In this document: one piece after another, positions 32,569-40,319 of the stretch
Layout: the number at the start of each line of letters is the position of its first letter
How positions within the stretch are numbered: position 1 is the stretch's first letter
Assembly (NCBI RefSeq): GCF_000231405.2
Contig: NZ_CP007032.1
Span: 186,001 to 250,000 of the forward strand
Length of the DNA stretch: 64,000 bases
DNA from: Desulfitobacterium metallireducens DSM 15288
GTDB taxonomy: Bacteria > Bacillota > Desulfitobacteriia > Desulfitobacteriales > Desulfitobacteriaceae
Reading direction: 5' to 3'
Program-made: the position numbers and the translations under genes
The notes under the pieces: model-generated
The model's database searches: none
What the model was told of the DNA's origin: nothing
What the model saw: only the letters and a program-made list of their open reading frames with translations

Positions 32569-34286
32569 TGAAAGATTCTGTTTCGGAGATCTTAGAACAC
32601 CCTGTTCTAGCTGGCTATCAATGTGAAGCTGAATATCAGAACCAACAGATTTCTGCTTATAAAGGAAATCCCCTACTTGAAGCGCTTCCACCTATATACG
32701 AAACTGAGCAGGTAGCCAAATTATTAACGGATTTCCCTGATTATGATGATAGCCAAAGAAGCTGGGGAGGAGAAACCAGGAAGCATTGCGTTGAACAAAT
32801 TAAGCACTTTATGCAGCCATTACCCTACCATTTAAAGTTGGAAAGTTCATTCTCGCGGATTATACGAGACGGTTATATAGCAAGGAATCCACTATCGCCT
32901 ATATTTGTACGGCAGTTTTCTGTTAAATTTAGTAAGATTCTTGCTACCGGGCTAAATCAAGAGGGGAGAAATATAACTGGAAACCGTCCTTCAGCAAGTG
33001 GTTTTTCCATAATTGGGATAAGTGGTATAGGGAAGACAACTGCAGTGGAACGTATCCTGTTACTGTACCCCCAGGTGATACAGCATAGCAAATACCATGG
33101 TAAGCCGTTTATACTTAAGCAGTTAGTTTGGTTAAAACTTGAATGTCCTGCAAGTGGGTCACTTAAAGTACTCTGCCAAAACTTTTTTCGCCAAGTAGAT
33201 CTAATTTTAGGTACTGACTACTATAAAAAGAACGTTAACTTATATTCAACAAAGGAAAATATGTTAGCGCCTATTGCTCAGATCGCATCTCTTCATGGTT
33301 TGGGTGTTCTTGTAATTGATGAAATGCAAAGACTAAAGAAAGTTAGGAACAGCGGCGAAAAAGAGATGTTGGATTTTTTGACGGAACTAATTAATACAAT
33401 TGGTATTCCAGTAGTCTTGGTTGGGACTTATAAATCTACGTTTTTGTTTGAAAGTGCCTTTGCACATGCTCGGAGGGCAAGCGACCAAGGGGATCATATT
33501 TTATCTAACATGAACAAAGGAATGGAATGGAATTTATTCTTGGAGTCTCTATGGGATCTCCAGTGGACTAGAAAAGTTTGTCCCTTAACCGACGAGCTTA
33601 ATAATGTTATGTATGAAGAATCTCAGGGGATCACTGATATTGCTATCAAACTTTATAAAAATGCGCAATGGGAAGCTATTTCGAATAGGACAGAAAGAAT
33701 TACTCCGTCCTTAATAAAAGATGTAGCTAAGCGTTGCCTAAAACTCCTTAGGCCAAAACTTTTAGCTCTTAAAAATAACGATCTTAATGCTATAAAGGAA
33801 TATGAAGACCTAAAACCGGATTGGTTAACGCTTAATGATTATATTATTAATTCTGAGGAAAAGGTTTTGATACAAGGAAGGCTTGCGGAAGAACATATAA
33901 GAGCAAAAAGAAAACATGAGAAAAACGACATAATGCTTGATCTTATATCGCTTGCTTTAAATTTAGGACTTTTGCCGGAAGAAGCTGAAAAAATCTCTCT
34001 CGAAGTGATCAAGGCGTCAGGCGGAATAGCTGAGTCAACAATAATGAGACAACAGGTTGCGAATATAGCTCTTAATCGAACAACTAATGCATTTACAGAG
34101 TCTGAACAAATGAATACAAATAATGAAAAGGTAAAGTCAAAGAAAAAAGTAAAACCATTAATTAATAAAGAGGATCCTTGGTGTAAAGTCTTTCAAACTT
34201 TAGAAAAGCGTGGGTGTGTCAGCGATGCACTCAAGGAGGTAGGCTTACTTAAGCTACCAACAGAAGAACTATTGATAAAATGTTAG
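32568..34286 (+). CDS. tnsC: TnsC-like AAA+ ATPase transposition regulator
   Basis: 572 residues. AAA+ ATPase with Walker A GISGIGKTT near residue 151 and Walker B VLVIDEMQRL near 249. It begins directly at the tnsB stop (TAATG) behind GCGGAGG. TnsC polymerises on target DNA, bridges TniQ/TnsD and the TnsAB transposase, and mediates target immunity. The C-terminal basic linker (KSKKKVKP) and last 60 residues probably contact the other Tns proteins. Length is close to Tn7 TnsC. Confidence 0.92.
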   Translation: MKDSVSEILEHPVLAGYQCEAEYQNQQISAYKGNPLLEALPPIYETEQVAKLLTDFPDYDDSQRSWGGETRKHCVEQIKHFMQPLPYHLKLESSFSRIIRDGYIARNPLSPIFVRQFSVKFSKILATGLNQEGRNITGNRPSASGFSIIGISGIGKTTAVERILLLYPQVIQHSKYHGKPFILKQLVWLKLECPASGSLKVLCQNFFRQVDLILGTDYYKKNVNLYSTKENMLAPIAQIASLHGLGVLVIDEMQRLKKVRNSGEKEMLDFLTELINTIGIPVVLVGTYKSTFLFESAFAHARRASDQGDHILSNMNKGMEWNLFLESLWDLQWTRKVCPLTDELNNVMYEESQGITDIAIKLYKNAQWEAISNRTERITPSLIKDVAKRCLKLLRPKLLALKNNDLNAIKEYEDLKPDWLTLNDYIINSEEKVLIQGRLAEEHIRAKRKHEKNDIMLDLISLALNLGLLPEEAEKISLEVIKASGGIAESTIMRQQVANIALNRTTNAFTESEQMNTNNEKVKSKKKVKPLINKEDPWCKVFQTLEKRGCVSDALKEVGLLKLPTEELLIKC

Positions 34287-34756
34287 AATCAATATAGAAA
34301 GTTCTTTTAGAAGCAAAGAATAAGGCAATTTGTTAAATACGGATATGGTATGGCTAATAATCATCGAGGCGGTTGAGCAATATGGTAAATTGCTAACTTA
34401 AAGTGAATATTACGATTAAAAGAGCCAATCTATATTTTGACCCAAGTTTTATTATTTCTAAGATTTGGATCCTATCAAACCCACCAATTCCAAAATTTGT
34501 GTAAGAAAAACTAACAACCTGAAAATTGTTGATTCATGTGGACTTACAGGCTTTTATCAGACCAAATAAATTGTGAGTCTGGATGATAATTATAGTTATA
34601 TAAAAATGCCAAGTATTGCCGAATACTCGGTCTAATAAATTAGTAATTATAAGAATGAAAGCTCTAGATTATTTAAATAGTCTAGGGTATGGGTCAGAGT
34701 GAGTATTTTAATTGACATTACTATATTCAAACTACAATAGATCGGAGTTGCTTTTA
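34287..34756 (+). other. 470-bp gap between tnsC and second tniQ, with hairpins
   Basis: No gene of convincing length. Short stem-loops are present: AGCAA...TTGCT (about 34376-34396) and CAGAC-N14-GTCTG (about 34559-34582). The gap breaks what would otherwise be one operon and may hold the promoter of the second tniQ or a non-coding RNA. No CRISPR-like repeats. Confidence 0.4.
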
Positions 34757-35833
34757 ATGTGTCATACATTAGCTTTTTTTCCGACGCCCTACCCGGATGA
34801 GGATTTCCGAAGTCTAGTTTACCGTTATCATATTAGAGTTGGTTATGATAATTTTTATAGTACATGTCTGGATCTATATGGAAGTAAATTGAATCGTAAC
34901 TTACCTATACCGATAAATATGATTGCATTAACTAATAAACTGCCAATTAATTGTGGTATCGATATGGAGAGCCTCTTGAATCACAATACTTTTTGGCCAC
35001 TTCTTAGGATTTATATACATGAGTCTAATTTTAGTAAAAGTATATCAAGTATTCAATATGGCCGAAACACGATAGGCGCAAATCGATATTTAATACATAG
35101 CGGTATATTATCTTCCCAAATAAGGTATTGCTCCGAGTGTCTTAAAGAGGATTTTCATAGATATGGAGAATGTTTTGTTCACTTAAGTCATCAAATCAAC
35201 GATATTGACATTTGTCCAATTCATCACATTAGACTTATAACTCATTGCCCAGTTTGTAATATTAACCTTACAAATGAAGATGGGACAAGTTTATTAGTTA
35301 CTCCATATTGTTTAAACGGACATTCTTTATCTAATCTTCATACTGAAAAATGTAATACAATTATAGCCCAAATGCAGCTATATCATAATGTTCAAGTTAT
35401 TTGTGAAAATTCTAAAAAACTAAGTCAAAAAGAAATTTTGCTACGATACAGACTAGCATGTATTCGTAAAGGTTATACGGGCATAAGTGGATCCTTAGAG
35501 AAAGAGAAATTATTTAATGACATTCTCGATGCTATTGCTACCAGTCCAGATAGCATTGTTGCTTTGGTAGACTATTCTGATGTTTCAAGGACTCTTAGTA
35601 AACCAATTTTTTTTAATTATCTTTACTTTCATAGTTTACCTTTTTTTATTTTTCTAATGTATTTTTTTTATGGAAGTGTGGAAGAGCTTTTGCATAGTAG
35701 TTTTTTGCTAACAGATGAACTTAATAAAGTGTTCGATGGTGTATTAACATTCACCCGTTCGGAGTATATACAAACTCATTTAATATTAAAGAATTTATTA
35801 TTAAGCTTTGATGAAGTTGCTGTAACGGACTGA
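34757..35833 (+). CDS. TniQ/TnsD-type target selector, short form
   Basis: About 359 residues. It starts MCHTLAFFPTPYPDEDFRSL, clearly homologous to the long TniQ at 27041, and shares the zinc site (CSECLKEDFHRYGECFVH, then CPIHH and CPVC). Homology continues to about its last 80 residues, but it lacks the roughly 300-residue C-terminal region of the long protein. It would therefore keep the TnsC-interacting part while lacking the extended DNA-binding part. ATG at 34757 follows GGAG 11 bases upstream; an earlier in-frame start gives a non-conserved N-terminus. It probably serves a different target pathway, or a degenerate one. Confidence 0.85.
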   Translation: MCHTLAFFPTPYPDEDFRSLVYRYHIRVGYDNFYSTCLDLYGSKLNRNLPIPINMIALTNKLPINCGIDMESLLNHNTFWPLLRIYIHESNFSKSISSIQYGRNTIGANRYLIHSGILSSQIRYCSECLKEDFHRYGECFVHLSHQINDIDICPIHHIRLITHCPVCNINLTNEDGTSLLVTPYCLNGHSLSNLHTEKCNTIIAQMQLYHNVQVICENSKKLSQKEILLRYRLACIRKGYTGISGSLEKEKLFNDILDAIATSPDSIVALVDYSDVSRTLSKPIFFNYLYFHSLPFFIFLMYFFYGSVEELLHSSFLLTDELNKVFDGVLTFTRSEYIQTHLILKNLLLSFDEVAVTD

Positions 35834-36072
35834 TCATATATTATTATTTGCCCACCGAACTGCCATTTATGCCAGGCAACTCAGAACCTTTAAAATCGGA
35901 TCAAGCTGCAACTCTCTGAATTTATTGAGGTATTCTTTTTGATAATGTAATCATCCTATTTTCCAATTTGCTAGCGCAAATACACAATAATTAATGAAAT
36001 ATCTTAGAAGAAATTCGCCTTTGAGTCTACCGAATGTAATCAAGAAAATCAAATATCTAATCCCCCTCGGTA

Positions 36073-37065
36073 TTATATGGGGCGTTTAGAACTAGCCTTA
36101 TCGCTCAAAATATCCCAGAAGTGGGCTAAAAAGTCTTTATCAAGATTAGAAAGATCAAAGCAAGCAAATACCCCAAATCTTGCGAAGTAAATTGCGACTC
36201 GAGTAATATAGTAGTCCATCTTAGAAGCCATTGCAGCATAACCGAAAAGTTGAGCAAAATCTTCGCTGCTATAGGAAAGCTTGTTTTTTGTTTTGATATC
36301 TATTAAACAATCATCTGCAATTAAGTCAGCGTCAGCCCCACCAAGAAGGGCACTATAGATACTAAAGCCAGGGTTTAAGATTATTTGAGCCCAAGTAATA
36401 TTTTTGATCGATTCTAAAAAGACAGTGAGCAAATGGGATACATTTTCTATTATTTTTTTATCAGTGATCATACGTTTTTGGGAGAAGTAGGTTTTACCTT
36501 CAGTCTCTTTGAAGTAGTAATCGGCTACATGAATGGAACGCGCACGAAACGTGTATTCAAGACTTGTGAGGAAAACAGCATCTTCAATGATTTGATCTAG
36601 GTCACAGGCTCCGGTTAAAAACTTTTGACGGTTATCAATACAAAAGTCTAGTCGCTCACTCAAGTAATTCATAATTTTCTTTACGTTCTTAGCAGCTAAT
36701 CTTTGGCCTTTAGAGCGTTCATTATCAATTGATGTATCTCCGGTAGGGTACAATGGGACTTCGATATACCTAGGGAAACGCTCTAATCCGCCTACAGCTA
36801 CAAGTTGTCTTTCTGGAACACCATATTTTTTAGTCAAAACTGAACGGGCGACATAATCGAAAGCCGTACCAATATAGCCTGCCTCGAGAGAAGTACCAAT
36901 ACTAGCAACTTTAATCGGAGTTTTCCAATCTTCTTTTTTCAGAAGTTTCCCTGAGTAATCTGTCAGATGGGATTTAAGATTAGGAAATTCCTTTCTGATT
37001 TCTGGATTCTTTTCAATGATACTGGATAAAGACACTCGGCATTCCTCTTTTCTTGATACTTCCAA
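36073..37065 (-). CDS. Predicted PD-(D/E)XK nuclease, divergent from helicase
   Basis: 330 residues. Near residue 245 is GGADADLIADDCLIDIKTK, with the acidic-hydrophobic-IDIKT layout of PD-(D/E)XK nucleases, after a mostly helical N-terminal region (GTAFDYVARSVL). I recognise no named family. It is divergently transcribed from the helicase at 37271, sharing a roughly 200-bp promoter region, and the two probably form one DNA-degrading defence module. The N-terminal start is uncertain by a few codons. Confidence 0.6.
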   Translation of the reverse strand: MEVSRKEECRVSLSSIIEKNPEIRKEFPNLKSHLTDYSGKLLKKEDWKTPIKVASIGTSLEAGYIGTAFDYVARSVLTKKYGVPERQLVAVGGLERFPRYIEVPLYPTGDTSIDNERSKGQRLAAKNVKKIMNYLSERLDFCIDNRQKFLTGACDLDQIIEDAVFLTSLEYTFRARSIHVADYYFKETEGKTYFSQKRMITDKKIIENVSHLLTVFLESIKNITWAQIILNPGFSIYSALLGGADADLIADDCLIDIKTKNKLSYSSEDFAQLFGYAAMASKMDYYITRVAIYFARFGVFACFDLSNLDKDFLAHFWDILSDKASSKRPI

Positions 37066-37270
37066 TTTAGCTAAATATTTAAATTTGTTGTTTGTTGTAT
37101 TTACCTCTTTCTAACTTATTGTTTAGTCTTTTATGGGAAAATGAGGTACTTGTTTATTAAGATAGCATCGATTACTAATTTAATAAAGGATTCCAAATAG
37201 AATTGTTGAATAATTTAGTCAATAGTAAATTTGCTCAGATCCATTAGGATATTAAATGTGGAGGTTTAAC

Positions 37271-39136
37271 ATGTATTTCTTAGATACACCGGTGTTCATT
37301 GAAGGGAATCAAAAGTTAAGAAAGCCCCAGATTGAAGCATATCTCAAAATTCAGGGGCATTTCAAGGAAAAACCTAATGAACAGGCACTTGTTGTATTAC
37401 CTACAGGAACAGGTAAAAGTGGACTTATTTCTATTGCACCGTTTGGGGTATCTCATGGTAGGGTGCTAATAATAACTCCGAACAAGGTTACAAGGGCAAG
37501 CATCTCGAAAACAATGGATACACTAGAAGATAATTTTTGGATTAATTCAGATGTTATTTTTAATATTGAAGATAATCCAATTTTGGTTGCTTATGATAAG
37601 GACGTTTTAGATAGTGAACTTGAAGAAGCGGATATTGTATACACAAATGTTCAAAAACTGAACCCAAATTTCAGTAATTCGCTTTTAAATAGAGTCGGAC
37701 CTGAACACTTTGATATGCTAATCATCGACGAAGCTCACCACTCTCCAGCTAATACATGGCAATCCGCAATAAAATATTTTAATAAAGCAAAAGTCTTACA
37801 TGTAACTGGTACACCTTACAGAGGTGATGGTGTAGTTGTTCCGGGTAAAAAAATTCATGAAACTAAGTTATCAGAAGTGATGGAACAAAGATATGTAAAA
37901 TGGTTGCGGAACTCGACTATAGGATCAACAGAGATATCATTCGTAAAAGATGACGGTAAGATTTTAACACTCGAAGAAGCAAAGGAGCTAAATGACGAAG
38001 AATGGGTACAGAAATCAGTTGCTTTATCCGATGAATGTTCTTTAGAAGTCATTAGACAGAGTATTAAGGAGTTAGATCAGTTAAAGAAACTATCTCCAAA
38101 TGTTCCTCATAAAATAATGGCCTCTGCTTGCAATATTGCACATGCTAAGAGACTAGAAGAGTTATATTCTCAGGAAAGAATGGTACCGATACTGATTCAT
38201 AGCAATATGCCTGAAGCTGAGCAGGCAAAACGTTTTAAGGATATTGAAAATCATAAATGCAATGTAGTTATTCAAGTTGGAATGATGGGAGAAGGTTATG
38301 ATCATAAGTATTTGACAATAGCTACCTTATTTAGACCTTATAAAAGTCTTAATATGTTCGCTCAAATAATAGGGAGAGTGTTAAGAGCTATTCCCGAAGA
38401 AGAAATAACTAAGCATGAAATAGATAATAACGCAATTGTTATTTACCATAAGGAACTTGGAATGGAAAAATTATGGGATTATTTTCGAAAAGAGGTCCAA
38501 GATGTTGGTAAATACAGTAAGGTAAAGGAGATTGATATAACTGATCAAGAATTCGAACGCCGGGAAACTATCTATGGTAAGGCATTAACCAATGGAGAAC
38601 TAGTTGAATTTAAAGACTCATATAGCTCGAATATAGATTTCAATGAAGAGTTTGAAAAAGCAAAGAGATCAATTGATGAGGAAGCAAATGTTAAGCGAAA
38701 ACAATTAAAAGAATTAGGCTGGGACGATGAGGATATAGATGAAGCCGTAGAAAACCTTACTAAAAAGAAACTAAGAGTTAAGAATGGTGAATTAAATAAA
38801 CTTTACAACGAGAAAAGACCTCTGGAACGTCGCAAGATGATAAAAAAGCTGTTAAAGGAAAAGATAGAATTACTAACAATAGATTTATTAAATGAGTGTA
38901 AAATTGACCCAAAGGGGAGCGAACTATATAATAAATTGAAAAAGTATCTGCCCCAATATATAAAAGCAGGAACTAAAAATGATGGAGTACTAGTAATTTT
39001 TATTAATACTAAACTTAAAATTCGGTTTGCTGGAAGAGATGAAATGGAAATTGAGGATTTAATGCGATCAGAGGAATACTTATCTAAAGTTCTAAGTGGA
39101 GAAGTGAGGCGAATTTTAAATGGAATTACAAACTAG
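37271..39136 (+). CDS. DEAD/DEAH-box superfamily 2 helicase, restriction type
   Basis: About 621 residues. SF2 helicase core: Walker A LPTGTGKSG near residue 44, DEAH box IIDEAHHS near 153, motif III VTGTPYRGDG near 180, and motif VI region IIGRVLRA near 366. A coiled, Lys/Glu-rich C-terminal half follows, with no methylase or nuclease motif. ATG at 37271 follows TGGAGGT at good spacing. The layout resembles the Res subunit type used by many restriction and anti-phage systems. The stop overlaps the start of the 150-residue gene downstream, and a candidate nuclease is divergent upstream. Confidence 0.82.
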   Translation: MYFLDTPVFIEGNQKLRKPQIEAYLKIQGHFKEKPNEQALVVLPTGTGKSGLISIAPFGVSHGRVLIITPNKVTRASISKTMDTLEDNFWINSDVIFNIEDNPILVAYDKDVLDSELEEADIVYTNVQKLNPNFSNSLLNRVGPEHFDMLIIDEAHHSPANTWQSAIKYFNKAKVLHVTGTPYRGDGVVVPGKKIHETKLSEVMEQRYVKWLRNSTIGSTEISFVKDDGKILTLEEAKELNDEEWVQKSVALSDECSLEVIRQSIKELDQLKKLSPNVPHKIMASACNIAHAKRLEELYSQERMVPILIHSNMPEAEQAKRFKDIENHKCNVVIQVGMMGEGYDHKYLTIATLFRPYKSLNMFAQIIGRVLRAIPEEEITKHEIDNNAIVIYHKELGMEKLWDYFRKEVQDVGKYSKVKEIDITDQEFERRETIYGKALTNGELVEFKDSYSSNIDFNEEFEKAKRSIDEEANVKRKQLKELGWDDEDIDEAVENLTKKKLRVKNGELNKLYNEKRPLERRKMIKKLLKEKIELLTIDLLNECKIDPKGSELYNKLKKYLPQYIKAGTKNDGVLVIFINTKLKIRFAGRDEMEIEDLMRSEEYLSKVLSGEVRRILNGITN

Positions 39137-39572
39137 ATTAAAGGACAAGATTGATGAACTTATTCAATTGAACCTAAATAAAGGCATAGCGCCCCATGAA
39201 CTAATGCAAAACATATATCAGGATGAATATATCGAAGTTAAAGCAAATAAACATTTTGACCAATTGTTTTGTCATGTTACATTTTATGATGAGGGGATTT
39301 TTGACGAAAAAAAGATTAAATACGAATACAGATATATTTATAATAAAGACTTATATCTTCAAGAAGTTTATCAAATGAAAAACAAAAGTGTTAATTTGCT
39401 TTGGAGTAGATTACAGGAGGAGCAGGCTCTGCTAACGGAAATTGTAGAATTATTTCGGCTTAATTCTAAAGCCTTTAAATCCTTTAAATCCTTCTTAAAT
39501 ACCTTACCTATTGAATACCAAACGATGATTAACGATAGACTAAAATCCGTGAAACAAACTGTAGGATTATGA
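39120..39572 (+). CDS. Unknown protein downstream of helicase; 3' end fused to a repeat
   Basis: 150 residues, overlapping the helicase gene by 17 bases. No motif recognised; acidic/aromatic centre (KIKYEYRYIYNKDLYLQEVY) and helical C-terminal part. Its last codons (GTA GGA TTA TGA) lie inside the truncated copy of the small repeated gene at 39561. The natural C-terminus was therefore cut off or replaced when this module was joined to that repeat. It could be a third component of the nuclease-helicase module. Confidence 0.55.
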   Translation: MELQTRLKDKIDELIQLNLNKGIAPHELMQNIYQDEYIEVKANKHFDQLFCHVTFYDEGIFDEKKIKYEYRYIYNKDLYLQEVYQMKNKSVNLLWSRLQEEQALLTEIVELFRLNSKAFKSFKSFLNTLPIEYQTMINDRLKSVKQTVGL

Positions 39573-39759
39573 ACAAAAAAGATGGTATAAAGCCGAAAAC
39601 TATGCGAGCGAGTTAAATCAATTGTGGAGTCGATTTCGGCAATATCGAACAGAAATTAAAACGACACCAGTAAGCCTTAATGAAGTAGCTTCAGAAGAAG
39701 AGTTAAGGAATGTTCTTTTGAAGTCGACTCGCTTGCTACAAGAGATTGATGCAGAGTAA
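39561..39759 (+). pseudogene. Truncated copy B of the small repeated gene
   Basis: Translates from DYEQKRWYKAENYASELNQL to LLQEIDAE and stop at 39757-39759, matching residues about 19 onward of copies A (18292) and C (46887). The first 18 codons are missing, replaced by the end of the helicase-module gene. One segment (LWSRF instead of LLESA) shows a pair of compensating small indels. No ribosome binding site or start; considered a relic. Confidence 0.8.
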
Positions 39760-39780
39760 TAGCTATCTAGATATAACGTG

Positions 39781-39824
39781 AAAAACGAGGGGATAGGATT
39801 TGATTATTCTATCCCCTCGTTTTT
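39781..39824 (+). terminator. Terminator after copy B
   Basis: AAAAACGAGGGGATAG pairs with CTATCCCCTCGTTTTT. Equivalent hairpins follow copies A and C, suggesting the terminator travels with the gene. Confidence 0.8.
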
Positions 39825-40319
39825 AGAAGAAGTTAACTATGTTAGAAGTATGCTTTTCATCCAAAATAAAGTTACTTAAATTAGGAATTGAGTTTCAATA
39901 TTAAGAAGCAGTATAATTCTTCTTTTTCCCCAATTAACCGGCATTAATTCTGGTAATTTAGGCCCCAGGGCACCAAGGCATACCTCATCATGTTAGGGGG
40001 TATGCCTTTAACTTTATCCTTGAATAATGTCTTCGAGGCGAACTACGACCAATAATCACAATGAGAAAAGTGCATTTGAGTTATTGAAAGTGAGTTAAAG
40101 TGAACGGCTTATAGTTTGGTAACTATGAACTTTATGTAATATTTGTTAATTTAGGAGGAATATTCAGGAAATATGTTGAATGCTAGAGGAGTGTTATCTG
40201 GGGGGCTTAGTAAGCAGTTGCTAATGTCTATAATGGGAAGCTGATTTAGGATCATTGTAAGATAATAATGGGAAATTCATTTTAGTAATTATTAAAAAAT
40301 AATATATTAGAGGTGTGAA
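39825..40319 (+). other. Non-coding stretch with duplicated hairpin and shared motif
   Basis: Hairpin GGCATACC...GGGTATGCC (39977-40006) repeats the one after copy A at 18740. TGTCTATAATG (40226-40236) followed by GGAA is the third copy of the defence-operon motif. A related second unit (ATAATGGGAA near 40265) follows within 30 bases. A 23-codon frame at 40172 behind AGGAGGA is too short to support. Confidence 0.5.

Noticed and set aside
27041-35833. CRISPR-associated transposon (CAST)
   Set aside because: TniQ and TnsABC are present, but no Cas gene, no Cas12k-like protein and no CRISPR repeats are visible in the element.
36073-39136. Hachiman (HamA/HamB) for the nuclease-helicase pair
   Set aside because: The helicase is shorter than HamB, the genes are divergent rather than co-directional, and the nuclease does not resemble HamA by its visible motifs.
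40172-40246. 23-codon ORF behind AGGAGGA upstream of the Septu genes
   Set aside because: Spacing from the ribosome binding site is too long and the frame overlaps the conserved regulatory motif.
19220-40285. TGTCTATAATG motifs as ends of nested transposons
   Set aside because: All three copies point the same way, no matching inverted partners or target duplications were found, and they lie at promoter distance from genes.
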